Source of the DNA: Tomocerus qinae
Taxonomy: Eukaryota > Arthropoda > Collembola > Entomobryomorpha > Tomoceridae
Reading direction: 5' to 3'
Length of the DNA: 64,000 nucleotides
NCBI GenBank assembly: GCA_020055645.1
Contig: CM034546.1
Location: forward strand, 37,882,001 to 37,946,000
Shown in pieces: positions 12,901-25,138 of this stretch (position 1 is its first letter; every line of letters begins with the position of its first letter). Both the position numbers and the translations under genes were made by a program. The notes under the pieces are model-generated. The model made no database searches and had not been told where the DNA came from. It saw only the letters and a program-made list of their open reading frames with translations.

Positions 12901-15756
12901 CATGCATTAATAGCATAGAGCACTTTTTGGCTTCCTTGAACAGCCCGTTTAAACAAAAATAGCAGCTATAATTATGACCCAACACTGTTTTGGTAATAAA
13001 ATTTTACAATTGACTAACCTTAATGACGTCTTCGTGGATATCGCTCAAGTTGTATTTCACACCGTACCACTTTTCGGTATTGACAGCTGAATCAGTAAAT
13101 TTTTTGGCAATTACCATTATTCTAGATCAACAAAATTTTAAAATCATGTTGAATTTTAAGTAGGTATATATATAGCATCATTATTAAGTAATTTGCTGGT
13201 AGTGAGTGATAATAAGTATTTGAATCATTAAAAACCCTTTACCTGCAATTTTCCGGTTTAAGAAGATTTAATAAGTTTTGAATAAATTCGGGGTTGTAAT
13301 CATTGAATATGTATCCCGAAGACATCACTTCATGAATAGGGATTTCCTAAGGAATTAACAAAAGTCATTTTGGGTTCATGAATTATTAAAAATTCTACTG
13401 TCACAATATAAAATTCCATCTTATTCAAAAATGTCGAATTTATTCTGTTTTTTATAAAATGGTATATTTATTCTGATTCATGGACCTCATAGTAAGACCA
13501 ATTAGAGTTTATATAGGTTATTATTATTTTTTAAATATATTTAAATCGCACACATTATTTTCAATTACTTGCATCTCAGTTGTAACATTTGAAACCAATG
13601 ATAGTGGTTCTTCTTTGTCCTTGAAACGAAACCTCATGAAATAAATGTCCCTTATTTCCTCCCACAGCCACTTTTGAGGACCAGTTTCAGACAGCATCTT
13701 TAAATACTGATGATAAAAATAACCCCCATAAACATAGTTACTATACAAGATTTAAAATATATCATCCAAGATTTTATTTAAAAGAATTTAAATCTACCTG
13801 AAAGATGTGTTCAATTATTTCATCGACATTTTCAATTCCCTCAGGGGTTAAGTCGACAGTGATTTTAAATGTACCAAAACCTCTAGCAGGAACTGATGAC
13901 CAAGAATTTAGATATGTAACCCAATTCTTAGATTTTAAAAGTGAAAATAAACTTCCTGGGCCTTCGTGTTTAATCAATTGGGATAAGTAACAGCCATCCT
14001 TCAAAAAAATTCTCTATTAAACTCATTAAAAAATACTTTTATTACTTGTATAGGTATATCTCTTTTTTAAATTAACTTACACCAGATTTATAGCGCATTG
14101 TTGTATCCGGAATAGGAAATGTTACGGTGAGCTCCCTAATATCGTTAATAGGAACCATTTCTATTCGTTTTCCTAAAACTTCTTTGGAATACGGTGACTC
14201 TGGCCATCTAGGAACTTCAATGTCTCGATTTTCCACTTCCGAAAACATTTCTTCCACAACTTGTTGCAATTTCTCTAAAGTTTCACTACCCAAGACGCAC
14301 AAGCTCATTAAATTTGCAGAGTAATATTTTTTATGAAATTCCTTTAACACATTTCTTATTTCAATATTATTTGACAATGGAATTTCCTGCAATGTTTCCC
14401 GACTACCTAAATATTGCATTAATTTTTAAATTGAATTAAAATTCCATGAATAGCCGCTAAATATTTACATATCATTAATTAAATTGCAAATAGGAACAAT
14501 ATTTTACCAGTTGAAAACTGCGAATAAGAATGTGTAGAATTTGTAAGGGTAATGTCCATTTGATATTTTCTCCTAATGTCATCGGTGACATTATTTTCGT
14601 ATTCCGAATGTACAGCATTTACTTCTCTCTCTGTACATGATTCAGTGAATAACGGAGAAATAAAAAACTGTGCAAATCTAATAATATACATATGTTTTAC
14701 ATAATTTGCTACAATTATTTACTACATTTACTACAATTATTATTATTTCTTCCAATAGTTTATTATCTGATGGAATTTGAATATCAAATTTAATTTTATG
14801 CAATATCCTATTTTTATTTATTTATTTATTTAGACTGCACAGAAATCACCCTCAATAGAGGCCATTATAACATCAGAATACTTACACCTTACTTTACATA
14901 TCATATCATATCACACCATTAGCTACATCATCAATACATGAATAGTTTAGATCAACATCATCTAAGTTTAAAGCAAACTCATTCGCTTGCTGTTCCAAAA
15001 AGATACCTTTTTAACATTTTCTTAAAGCTATTAAAATTGTCTATACAAATTATGTTTTCAGGTAATACATGCCAAAGCATAATACCAGAGAATAGAAATG
15101 TTTTTTTATACAGTTGTGATTTTCCTTGATAAGCTGGTGTGGTATAAGTATTCTGACGAGTAGAAGTAGTATTCACATTTACAAAGTCTAAATAGTTAGA
15201 AAAATATGGAGGGCATACATTATAAAAGATAGTATAAACTACTTTAAGTATTTCATATTTATAGAGATAGGTAGGAATATAGTAGGATCCTAAATATTAA
15301 CGTTACCTGTCCAAGGCAGGTATCAATGATTTTGGCCCTACGTCAAAATAAAAATTTGTATGATCTTTTGCTGTGTAGGCATTAGAATATCCAGAATTTT
15401 CCGATAAAAATTTATTGTATTCGTTTTCGACTTCGTATTTCTTTGTTCCCAGAAATAGCATATGTTCACAAAAATGAGCCAGTCCTGGAATATTCTCGGG
15501 ATCACACATACTTCCTATAGATATTCATTATTTGTAAAACCATTATTATGTTAACTAGAAATTCAAAGGCGAGCCAGTTTTTAAATAAATAGAAATTTTC
15601 GTTACCAACTGCAACTGTTAGAGAAGCGGCAGATTTATCTGTAAGGGGGTCACTAATTAGAAGCACCTTCATTTTATTTTGCAATTCCATTGCCAGATAA
15701 TCTCTTATGTCCAGCGGCGATTTTTCTACCGGTGGGTAAAGTTTGCTAAATCCCAT
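9906..15756 (-). CDS. Ide: Insulin-degrading enzyme (insulysin), M16A metallopeptidase, 18 exons
   Basis: Exons: 15756-15606, 15514-15307, 14677-14508, 14406-14081, 13998-13798, 13706-13569, 13346-13243, 13121-13019, 12631-12536, 12456-12347, 12038-11894, 11634-11403, 11310-11219, 11092-10984, 10904-10612, 10516-10307, 10237-10109, 10016-9906. All joins are GT-AG and keep frame; the total is 2,928 nt or about 975 aa, close to the ~1,019 aa of human IDE. The inverted zinc motif HFCEH is at residues 64-68 and the third ligand region REVNAVHSE follows near 137-145 (ligand glutamate about 145). The substrate-binding C-terminal signature LRTTEQLGY is in exon 15, and RYNFDR in exon 16. Known role of the family: a clam-shell cytosolic zinc peptidase degrading insulin-like and other short peptides, with a catalytic N-terminal and an inactive C-terminal half. 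The chosen ATG gives no obvious mitochondrial presequence. Introns hold a short TIR element (12052-12293) and a LINE 3' end (14811-15275). Catalytic residues are all present, so it looks functional. Confidence 0.95.
12052..12293. mobile_element. Short TIR element in an Ide intron, relative of 4989-5332
   Basis: Starts ATATATCGTCTGCTTAATAT, almost the same end as the foldback at 4989, followed by a CATTGTGACAAGCCATTT stretch matching that element's ACAAGCCATTTTATCAT. The right end, read in reverse complement (ATATATTATCTGCT), is a diverged inverted copy. About 242 bp, without repeated inner units. It lies in the intron between exons 11 and 10 of Ide. Older than its relative, judging by arm divergence. 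Confidence 0.65.
14811..15275 (-). mobile_element. 5'-truncated LINE fragment (3' end) in an Ide intron
   Basis: The minus strand encodes the tail of a non-LTR retrotransposon reverse-transcriptase ORF: a stretch with [16 protein letters not shown] and [13 protein letters not shown], matching the widespread x-LWNSLP-x-FKKxLKxxL ending of CR1/Jockey/Rex-like ORF2 proteins, preceded by [11 protein letters not shown]-like sequence. It is followed by a short 3' UTR ending in GTGCAGTCTAAATAAATAAA, a typical LINE tail. It lies in the intron between Ide exons 3 and 2, in the same transcriptional sense as Ide. The 5' boundary (about 15275) is approximate. Clade not assigned. Confidence 0.75.
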
Positions 15757-18306
15757 CTTGAGCAGTTCAGGTAAACATTATATTAATTAAGCCAATTAGA
15801 GAGAGTTAGTTGGTGATATTTAAACTAATCTATTATTTACATTCCGATCATCATCATTGTCAAATATTACAATACAACTTACATACATACAAATAAATTT
15901 AGTGATTACCACATCGTTCATTTTTTACATCGATTTTGTAAAAAATTACAACGAAAATTCATCATGTGATTTATAATTTTTAAAGTTTAGACGCTCCGAA
16001 ATCTAAGTTCATTGACAAGTTTAACCATAAACAGTATTTTAAAGATTTCGTTTTACTTAGAAATTAAAGATGATTAAATGGGAAACCAAACACTTAACAG
16101 GTTATTGAAGTCAACAAGTTATGATATCATAAATACTTGATGAGCCATATAGCATAAAAATTCAAGGTTTAATAATACGTTTGTTGAATATCAAACAGTA
16201 AGTAGCTTGTCTGTTTAATGCGAAGTATTTGATACATGGTTTCAAACTATGTATCGCAGCTTAAACATAAAAATGTTTAATATAGTATAGGACCAACACT
16301 AACCTTTGCAAAACGGAATTTAGATATAACATTAAAGTGACATAATCTGATAGATAAACCAGCAATGAGAAGGAAGATAAGCACCAGTATAAATGCTTAA
16401 AACGTTTTATATTTTACAAGCTAAAAATGCAAAATAAATTCCAGTTGTCCCCAATATTTTTTTCATTAAAACTCAGTGTAAGCCGTAAAAGAAGAAGTAC
16501 CTTGTGAATGGCCTCGCTGGTTTAAGAAATATTAGTACAATGATTGACTTTATTTACGTTAATTACCAGTTATTACCTATATCCATGAAATACCCGGGCA
16601 TGGGGGAAATTTTCAAATAATAAATAAATGTAACAGTTATAATGTTTAATTTCAAAATTGTGGTGATTTTTGCCTGCAATTAAATACAAATGCACAGTAT
16701 TACTATGTGATTAATTGATTAAATAAATAATTACCATAAGACAGCTTAAATCACGGAAAAGTGAGACAGCAAGTACAACGCAGAGAAAATAACCCAAGGC
16801 TAGTCCATATTACACTAAAATAAGCCTACTACATGAAGTTTATGATATGTAATGGGTTACTGCTCATCTTGGACATATTAAACAATCATCACAGATAACA
16901 AGAGTTGGGTGGGATGACTTAATTAGAGAAAAATGCAGGTTTAATGTACTTGCCTTTTATTACTTCCTTATCTTTTTTATCATTAACTACCTATGAGATA
17001 TCAGAAAACCAGCTTGCATCATAGGTAATAAAAAATGGCAGTATTCATTAAATGTCGAATTTAGAAAGGGCTCAAAAATTATGCAAAAAGAGTTTAACAA
17101 TTTGGTAACGTGAACGTGCCCGACTAATTGTACTGTTGCATTTTGAACGGGAGGTAAAATATTTGACTAACGAACTACCTAAAATGATTTATTCCTTTTC
17201 TCGTTTTATTTCTCATTTTTTTATTTTTGGCCATTGATTAAGCATTTATAGAGCTCAACAAACCTGTATGTAAAGTAACCTTTTACTTAATTACCTTAGT
17301 GCAATTTTAAGCTAATCGATCCAAATGCATGCCATGAATATTGTAAAACTATAACATTAAAATTAAGAATTTATTATTTAATGGTTCAATGGTTCCATGG
17401 CCATAAGAAAAATCGTCCAAAAAGACTGTAAGAAAAAATTCATTGATTTATTTAAATAGAATTTAAAGCAAAAGATGATCGTTATCGTTATTTGTTACTT
17501 TAATGGTATTAAAATTTGGAACTTAAATATCATTCCTTCACTAAAAAAGATATTATTAACTTGCCCTGCCTCTACAATATAAATGGTAATAAATGGTAAA
17601 TCGGTAATTTTTTAATGACACATATTTAAGCTTTTAAATATTTGGGGTAAGGTTAAGTTATAAGTTGGATTAGCCACGAGGAACGCCATAATCAAAAATA
17701 TTCTCAACCTTCGATATAATCGATATTATCTAGAAAACCCACAACAGAAAATCAATTTTCAACTAATTTCAAGTATAAAGTAAGGAACGGTGAGTCAGTT
17801 TTATTGCTTTTTACATAAATGCGAAAATGGCAAATTTTTTGTGGCTACCTCAATTGAAACTATCATGGAGACAAGCAAATTAACTATAAAATATTTTAAG
17901 CTTTAAAAAATTAAATGGAAAATTATTATACAATAATAACACTAAAAATGTCACATTTTATTTATTTGTAACTGCAGTGTTTAAAAAACTTATAAAAGTG
18001 AAGCTCTTTTTTGTTCCTTACTCTACAGGTTTATACCAGCTCTTCGGTATTCAAGCATATTTAATGATCTTACCTAGTTGAATAGTTGAATATGACGGTT
18101 GCAGCAGAAAAATACAAGTAATATATGAAATTTTGTTTGCAATGTCAATGACCGAAAGCGGCTGCCTCCTAACTAATATTATTTTACATGCATTATACAA
18201 ATTACAATTATTTAGCACTACACTTATTTATACGGAAAGAAAAATTAAATTACAAATAAGAATCGAATCAATTTCTGTTCCTCATATTATTATGGCAGTT
18301 CCAATA
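15757..18306. other. Intergenic region upstream of Ide
   Basis: About 2.5 kb between the Ide start and the 3' end of receptor paralog 3; it should contain the Ide promoter. 17560-17760 repeats the block near 6500-6720 (3' flank of paralog 2). Otherwise AT-rich with no gene or transposon ends that I can support. Confidence 0.55.
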
Positions 18307-19611
18307 TTAAAAAGTGAGAATAAGGTTGATAGAAATGTCAATTACGATTGCCATAAATTTGGCGAATGTGGATCTTTTGACATAGTAATAGTTGCCAACA
18401 TTTAATCGCAGCGGGTGAAAGCTTTTGACAACTTTCAGTACGTAGTAATTTGGAATATTTTTCCAATGATGAATCAGCATCGACGATTTCGTATGAATAT
18501 CAGCCAAAACTTTATGGCCAATGATTGCTACCACTACATTCCCTATGAAAAGCGATACGAGACAAGAAAGTATATTAAATGGTACCACATAATGCATTTT
18601 CACAATAATATAACTATTTATGACACAGCAACTTGCAAGTATCGCAAATAAATATTTTATGTGAAATACCGATGCTGCTAGATTAACACTAGAATTTAGT
18701 ACATACATGACCCTATATGCTCTCACCATCGAAAGAGCGTCCTTGCTCGATACAAGTAGTTCGTTAACACTTTGAGCTTGAGATTTTACTGCAGTTTCCA
18801 GAAAGAAATCAAGCCAAAATGTACTCAGTGAAGAAAATATTACAATATAAAAAACTGCCCAAAGTGAAAAGAAAAGAAAATGCATGTATATTACAAATAC
18901 AAACGGAATTAATCCTATGCGTATAATTAAATAGTCTATATTAAGCGCGTTTAAAATATAAATTAAAGGGCTTTCTTTAAGCATCACAAAACCAAGTCCT
19001 ACTCCTACAGATAATAAAATACTTTGAAGTGTTAACATTTTCAGAATCAGTCCCAAGAATTTCAATTTTTCAAATCTCCAACTTTTTCTTGACTCATTTT
19101 GTTGCCCTGAAATTTACATTTTGCACAAAGTTTTATATAAATTTCTTTAATTCTTAAATTATTACTTTTCACAGTGAATTACAATTTTGAGGACGAAGTT
19201 CAGTGTTCGTGAGGTTAGTGACATTTCTTTAGTTAAAACCTTACCTGAAATGAGCTCGTCCCAGGTAAGGAAGACATTTATCAGAAACATACATTCGAAT
19301 GGTCTCATGGCTACAACTGCGTGGAACATCAACGATAAAGATATATTTGTTGATGTAAATAGAAACCAAATACATGTTTGTTTCGGAAGAGTAGGTGAGA
19401 ATAATTGACTTATTAAAACCGCATTTACAATTATTAGGAAAATAAATTGGATCACAAAACTTAGATACTGGACTGCCCTTCTCTTCTTATTTGAATCTAC
19501 GCAAATTCTGCCTTTTTTTGAATCCCAAAAAACGGAGAGCGCACAGAGTTTTGTACAGTAGATGTTGAAAAGTAATTGCAAAGGCTCAAAATATACTGAT
19601 GCAGCAGTCAT
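18307..19611 (-). CDS. Seven-TM chemoreceptor (gustatory-receptor-like), paralog 3
   Basis: Exons 19611-19245 and 19106-18307, joined in phase 1 (TTTCAG|GTAAGG to TTTCAG|GGCAAC), give an intact 388-aa protein. Shared landmarks with paralog 2: EPLQLLFNIYCTKLCA at the N-terminus, SVGVGLGFVMLKESPLIYIL, YLIIRIGLIPFVF, VPFNILSCLVSLF, LRLNVGNYYYVKRSTFAKF and the end SINLILTF. Similarity to paralogs 1 and 2 is strong throughout. Exon 1 plus about 470 bp upstream has a near-identical second copy at 35850-36764, so this locus was duplicated recently. A chemosensory membrane channel by family inference. Confidence 0.82.
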
Positions 19612-20087
19612 TTCGAAATTTCAGTGGTATTTCAACTAAATGTCTAATTCGCACTGAGGACTGAGGAAAAGGATTTCTGTTTAGAAAACTGCAGTGTAAA
19701 TGTAATTACCTTCATCAGATATTCAGACAATTTTTAGTGTCGTGTTGATACAATGTCCTCTATTTTGCACCATTAGACAAACAATTATCGTAGTTCAGAA
19801 AAGAAAACCTGTGATTATGCTAGCAGTGTTAAAATAATTATGGGTGCTCCATAAACCGAAATAATGTATCGGAATTTAGCAATTTTGTATGTATCCTATT
19901 CAATTAGTGTCTGTATACCATAATTATTTTTAACTGCCGCCAAATAATATACTATAGGCGCCTATATGGTTAACAAAATTGTATCAAATTACAACAGTTA
20001 AAATTAAGTCGGCCTTAGTTAAGTAATCATAGGTCACCTTAAAAACATAAAGCAGGGCATAGTGTTTATTATCGACATATGGTTTAG
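19172..20087. repeat. Segmental duplication, copy A (receptor exon 1 and upstream region)
   Basis: This stretch (start of the receptor intron, all of exon 1, and the upstream region to about 20087) reappears at 35850-36764 with high identity. Both copies share AATTACAATTTTGAGGACGA at one end and GATATATGGTTT-like sequence at the other. Differences are scattered single bases and small indels. Confidence 0.85.
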
Positions 20088-20091
20088 TCTT

Positions 20092-20665
20092 CAAAATGGA
20101 CCCATACGATATAGGGGGTTCGCCCATATATCAGCAAATATAAAACTTTAGAAATAAATTATTTTCCACACACTAAATGGTAATTAAATACGCCGAATAC
20201 AAATATGGAGGTAGTTCAGCCATCTCATTGAGCCCGCAAGATATAGGGGGTTCGCCCCCAAATCGGCAAGTATAAAACCATAGAAATAAATTAATTTCAC
20301 TCACCCTACAGGGTAATTAAATACGCTAAATTCAAATATTGAGGCCGTTCAGCCATCACATTGACCCCATACGATATAGGGGATTCGCCCCCATATCGGC
20401 AAATATAAAACCTTAGAATTAAATCAATTCCATCAGCCTCTAAGGGTAAATAAATACGGCGAATTCAAATATTGAGGTGGTTTAGCCATATGGCCCCGCA
20501 CTATATAGGGTGTAGTCCCCCATAACGACAAATGCAGAAAATTTTAAACAAAATTAATTCCAAGACCCCAACGGAGTAAGTAAATTACGTGAATTCATAT
20601 ATAAAGACCCTGCATGGTATATGTTCGCCCTCATATCGGCACATATATATTCTTTGAAAGTATAA
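20092..20665. repeat. Satellite of five ~115-133-bp units with a conserved hairpin
   Basis: Unit landmarks recur at about 20108, 20240, 20373, 20501 and 20616. Each of the first three has GATATAGGGGGTTCGCCCCC (or a close variant) followed by ATATCGGCAA and ATAAAACC; the core is an inverted repeat that folds as a GC stem with a TTCG loop. The rest of each unit (AAATTCAAATATTGAGG, TTCAGCCAT) is less conserved and the last two units are decayed. It begins right at the end of segmental copy A. Confidence 0.85.
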
Positions 20666-21296
20666 TTGCATTATTTCCACGAACCTATAATAGAGTTAAG
20701 GCATATGCGGAATCGTATAATACTTTTGATTTTTTCCTACAAAATAGTAAAATGGGATCAGTTTAAACACGGAAATTTATATACCATTTTGCCATTAACA
20801 CTTATTATTTTGTATGTGCAATTATGTGCTATTACATTCAAATGACTAACAATAACACTATACTAATTATAATTTTGTATTAAATTTGTAGAGCTCGCCG
20901 TTGCGTAATCTTCAATTACTGTATATAATAACCCGTTATAATATTTGATTAAAAAGTGATTATGCAATAATTATTTGATACTTTAATAAATAATTACAAA
21001 AATTTCGTAAAAGTAATTAAAATTATTTTAGATTTTTATTGAACAGATATAATTTCACAATTGATTGGCATGGTATAAACGCAATTAGTTAAAGTCGGTG
21101 GAGTGGACATAAAATATATTATTTTAAATTAGCATTGACTACGAAATGATTGAAATAAAAAAATACGTGTTTATTTCCAATTAATTTGGGAGTACAATGT
21201 TGTATTAAAATTACATTACTGCTGATTCATTGGGTTTACTTCTCTTCCTCATCTTTCTTGCGTTTGGGAAAAATTATATGACCCTTTAACACCTGA
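20666..21296. other. Intergenic, nothing recognised
   Basis: AT-rich sequence between the satellite and the transposase-like relic. No coding, repeat or RNA signal seen. Confidence 0.5.
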
Positions 21297-22737
21297 TTAC
21301 GATGTCTCTACTGTCTGTCTCTGTCGATTACGACGATGATTACGATACGATGTCAGTTCTTTACAATATCCACATCTGGGAGTTGCTTTCTTCTTTTTAG
21401 CTGCGGTTGTTGTGGAACAAGAAGCAGCATTACTAGCATCAGCTAGGGGGTCATCAGTTGAGGTAGTTATTGTTGTGGGTTGCAATACTGCCTCTTCAAC
21501 ATTTGTCGGTAGACATTGATATTGGTTCAATAACAGAGGGAAGATTATTTTCCACATGATCAGTGTCAAAAACAATGATTTCTTTCTTTTCATTATCATA
21601 GCAGGATTTGGAACTAAAGACTTTTCCTTTGTCAGTGATACTCGTCCTGAAGTGTAATATTTTCGAATTTCAGGAATTGCTTTTACTTGAAGAGATTGAA
21701 ATAATTCTTGCAAATTATACACGTTCACGTGTATTTTTCCATCTTTACTACCCACCAGGCATGGAATAATATAGATAGATATATTTGAGGATTTGAGGAG
21801 ATAGCACAATTGATCAGGGCCTGCAAACTATGGACTTCACTTTTTCCAAATTGTTTTTTGAAAATTCCAAAGCACAGATCAGGAAATCATAAATTTGTTC
21901 TTATTTTGCCCCCCGCATCTGCATGACAAATTGCATCAGTCTCTCCTAGTCCATAGTACTTAAAGAAATGGTGAATTAGTGAGATCCCTGCACTACAAGA
22001 CTACTGGATTATGTACAATACAAACTTCCCTATTGCGACTCCAAACAACCCTACTTTGAATATTGTGAGAAAATATATTGGTCCGACTTGTTGAGAACTA
22101 TGGGGAAGATGTACTTGTTAGGCGAAATCAAAGGAATAGTGAAAATTTCCTTCGTAACTGCATGGTTCATGAGGACCTATCGCCATTTGTAACTCCTGAT
22201 TCGCTATATCTGCTTTGATCCTTTAGTTTAGATTACAGTAATTTTCTCTTTTTGATTTTACTAGGCTTAAATGATCTGCAACAATCTGTATCTTTTGCAG
22301 TTTTTCGTCCTCATCAAGAAAAGCCATACTCCCCACAGATGTCACATGTTTCTGGAAAAACGGACATTAATCTGTTCTATGACGCTGAATGACAATGTTA
22401 GGAAGTGTTTGTTTCCAAAACCGATGCCAAGATTTTAATGAAATTGGTTTTGTGTTGTTCAATTTGCACGACTCAACATATAACTCGTACACATGCTTTT
22501 TTGTCATACTACACGGCAACAAAATCAGACTAATGTCGGCATGACTAGGTGTTCTACCTGGAAGAACCAGTCCATGTGTTTTGGAAAACTTCTGTTCATG
22601 ATGAATCATCATTTTTGCATCATTCCATGTTTGCATTGAGATTCTTACCTCAGATTTGGTGCATTCTCTTGCTGTTCTGCCAGTTTGACCGTTGATACCA
22701 GCAGTTAGTATTTGTTCTTTGTTAGGCATTTTGGAGA
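21297..22737 (-). pseudogene. Decayed DUF7869-type transposase-like gene
   Basis: The minus strand starts with an open 120-aa part (from 22729) containing GLVLPGRTPSHADISLILLP, then TKKHVYELYVESC and SWHRFWKQTLPNI. Further on, in changing frames, come SFDFAQ-like, VHLPHSSQQVGPIYFLT, GLGETDAICHADAG and LCFGIFKKQFGKSEV, ending in the open part 21809-21297 with PEIRKYYTSG. This order (N-terminal TKxxVWxxYxxSC region, then HxPHSxQQxGPxYFLT, HxDNCxGQNKN-like and WCFGxxKxxF) is that of the DUF7869 proteins spread through invertebrate genomes, presumed mobile-element genes. Several stops and frame changes interrupt it, mostly between about 21820 and 22360. A Ser/Thr- and Lys-rich C-terminal tail with CGYCKE is unusual. 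Not functional; exact element ends not found. Confidence 0.65.
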
Positions 22738-22777
22738 AAATTGGTTTTAACCATTCAAACTGAAAAGTAAGAATAAA

Positions 22778-23700
22778 ATGCCATCATTATTCATTATTAT
22801 TATTTTAATTTCTCATTATTCTTTATTTTCATTTCTCATTATTAATTATTATTATTTGCATTTCTCATTATTCATTATTATTATTTGTCATTATTCATAT
22901 TATTATTTGCCATTATTCATTATTATTATTTGTCATTATTCATATTATTATTGGTCATTATTCATTATTATTATTTGTCATTATTCATTATTATTATTTG
23001 TCATTATTCATTATTATTATTTGTCATTATTCATTATTATTATTTGTCATTATTCATTATTATTATTTGTCATTATTCATTATTATTATTTGTCATTATT
23101 CATTATTATTATTTGTCATTATTCATTATTATTATTTGTCATTATTCATTATTATTATTTGTCATTATTCATTATTATTATTTGTCATTATGCATTATTA
23201 TTATTTGTCATTATTCATTATTATTATTTGTCCTTATTCATTATTATTATTTGTCATTATTCATTATTATTTGTCATTATTCATTATTATTATTTGTCAT
23301 TATTCATTATTATTATTTGTCATTATGCATTATTATTATTTGTCATTATTCATTATTATTATTTGTCCTTATTCATTATTATTATTTGTCATTATTCATT
23401 ATTATTTGTCATTATTCATTATTATTTGTCATTATTCATTATTATTTGTCATTATTCATTATTATTTGTCATTATTCATTATTATTTGTCATTATTCATT
23501 ATTATTTGTCATTATTCATTATTATTTGTCATTATTCATTATTATTTGTCATTATTCATTATTATTTGTCATTATTCATTATTATTTGTCATTATTCATT
23601 ATTATTTTTTGTCATTATTTATTATTATTTTTTGTCATTATTCATTATTATATTTGCCATTATTTATTATTATTATTTATCATTATTATCATTCATCATT
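22778..23700. repeat. Minisatellite: 23-bp units changing to 20-bp units
   Basis: From about 22860 to 23395 the unit is 23 bp (TCATTATTCATTATTATTAT plus TTG); from about 23395 to 23605 it is 20 bp (TCATTATTCATTATTATTTG), shorter by exactly one ATT. Scattered variants such as CCTTATTC and ATGCATT mark higher-order copying (the pair recurs at about 23185-23235 and 23320-23375). Because 23 and 20 are not multiples of three and the unit has no stop in any forward frame, all three plus-strand frames are open for 700-970 bp. These are not genes. Confidence 0.95.
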
Positions 23701-23708
23701 ATTAGCAG

Positions 23709-24951
23709 ATGGAGGACAAGAGAGAGCAAGTTTCGTCGGCCTCGAATGATCTCTTCCAGAAATTGAGGCCGAAAGTGAGCAATCTTCCACAGGAGGAATG
23801 TCTCACCAAACTTCTGCTGTTAAGAATAGAAACTGAATTGAGCTTGACTTCATTCTGCTGTTTCTGGAAGGCTCCAAGGGTATGATATTTGTTATGTAGT
23901 ATAAAACTATAATATTTATTTAAATTATTTATTATATACATATAGTCATATATTTAATTAAATTTTACATTCTTTTGTAGATATTGAAATCAGATAGGAG
24001 GCCAGGGTAGCCCATCCACCTCCAACAAATTAGACGGCGACTCTGACAGTCTGGTCTTTGTATGATCTGGTGGACTCAGATGCAGACGACCCAGTCGATT
24101 TGGAGGACTCAGATGAGACCCAAGAGATGAGAAACTTTTTCTGCATTTCGTACATTTAGAGGCCATTTACATATATTTTGGTATGTTTTAAGCCCTGATG
24201 GTGAAGTTAATCTTGTCTACGAGTCAGAACCAATATACGAGTCACAATAATAATAATTATTCCATAAATAGGACTTCAGGTGTAAGAACGGTTCTCAACG
24301 TTGCAGAAAAATGATTTCGAAATAATGATATCGAGGATAACGAGAACGAGGAAAGGCAAATCGTATCTGGAAGTTATCTGAAAAGACTGCAGGTCCATGG
24401 CGAGGTAAAGCTGGAGATAAGAATAAAATACGATGTAGTCATCTATATCCCCTTGGACTCTGACAGTGCCCGCAGAAAGGTAAATAAATAATTTTTTTAC
24501 ATTCTTTTTCTAAATAATTTTTCTACATTCTTTTTCTAAATAATTTTTCTACATTCTTTTTCTAAATAATTTTTCTACATTCTTTTTCTAAATAATTTTT
24601 CTACATTCTTTTTCTAAATAATTTTTTTACATTCTTTTTCTAAATAATTTTTCTACATTCTTTTTCTAAATAATTTTTCTACATTCTTTTTCTAAGTAAT
24701 TTTTCCACCTTCTTTTTTCTAAATTTACTTACTTTATTTTTCTGATTTTATTACTGTAAGCCCACCTTAGCCCTAAATGCGGAAATAAATTCAACACGAG
24801 TAGCGGTGTTGTACAGCATTACAAGGGGGCGCACATAGGAATATTAAGAATGATGTGCGAAAAGTGCGGCAAGACCTCTACTTTTAATAACTTCAATATT
24901 TGTTGGGAGAAAAAGAAAAGCTCCAGTGCTGACGAGAACCGACAGAGCTGA
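23709..24951 (+). pseudogene. C2H2 zinc-finger gene in doubtful state
   Basis: Exon 1 (23709-23879) starts MEDKREQVSSASNDLFQKLR and runs LPQEECLTKLLLLRI to a GTATGA donor. An acidic stretch (SDADDPVDLEDSDETQEM) appears near 24070-24130 and another coding-like piece (YLKRLQVHGEVKLEIRIKYD) at about 24360-24480 before a GTAAAT donor. The last exon (about 24761-24951) has KCGNKFNTSSGVVQHYKGAH then CEKCGKTSTFNNF, the second half of one C2H2 finger and a partial second, ending in a stop at 24951. The first cysteine of the finger is not where expected and the middle pieces contain stops, so this is probably a decayed gene or one whose exons I have not joined correctly. An AATAAA at about 25138 could be its poly(A) signal. 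Confidence 0.45.
24484..24722. repeat. 26-bp minisatellite, about nine copies
   Basis: Tandem copies of TAAATAATTTTTCTACATTC plus TTTTTC, nearly identical to one another. It lies in the presumed last intron of the zinc-finger gene. Confidence 0.9.
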
Positions 24952-25138
24952 GGCTACTGCAGCTTATCGACCTAGCCTCTCAATATTCTATTGATTACTC
25001 TTTTTTCATATTACCTTTTTTACATCCCTTATTGGCAAAAACTTGTATTATATGTATATGACAGTATATGACATGTATTTTAATCAAATTAATAATGTGC
25101 CCTTTATTTAAAATTATGCAATGCTAACTTTGAGTAAA

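Noticed and set aside
22778-23766. Three overlapping plus-strand ORFs of 235-323 codons
   Set aside because: They are the same 23/20-bp minisatellite read in three frames; the peptide is pure repeat.
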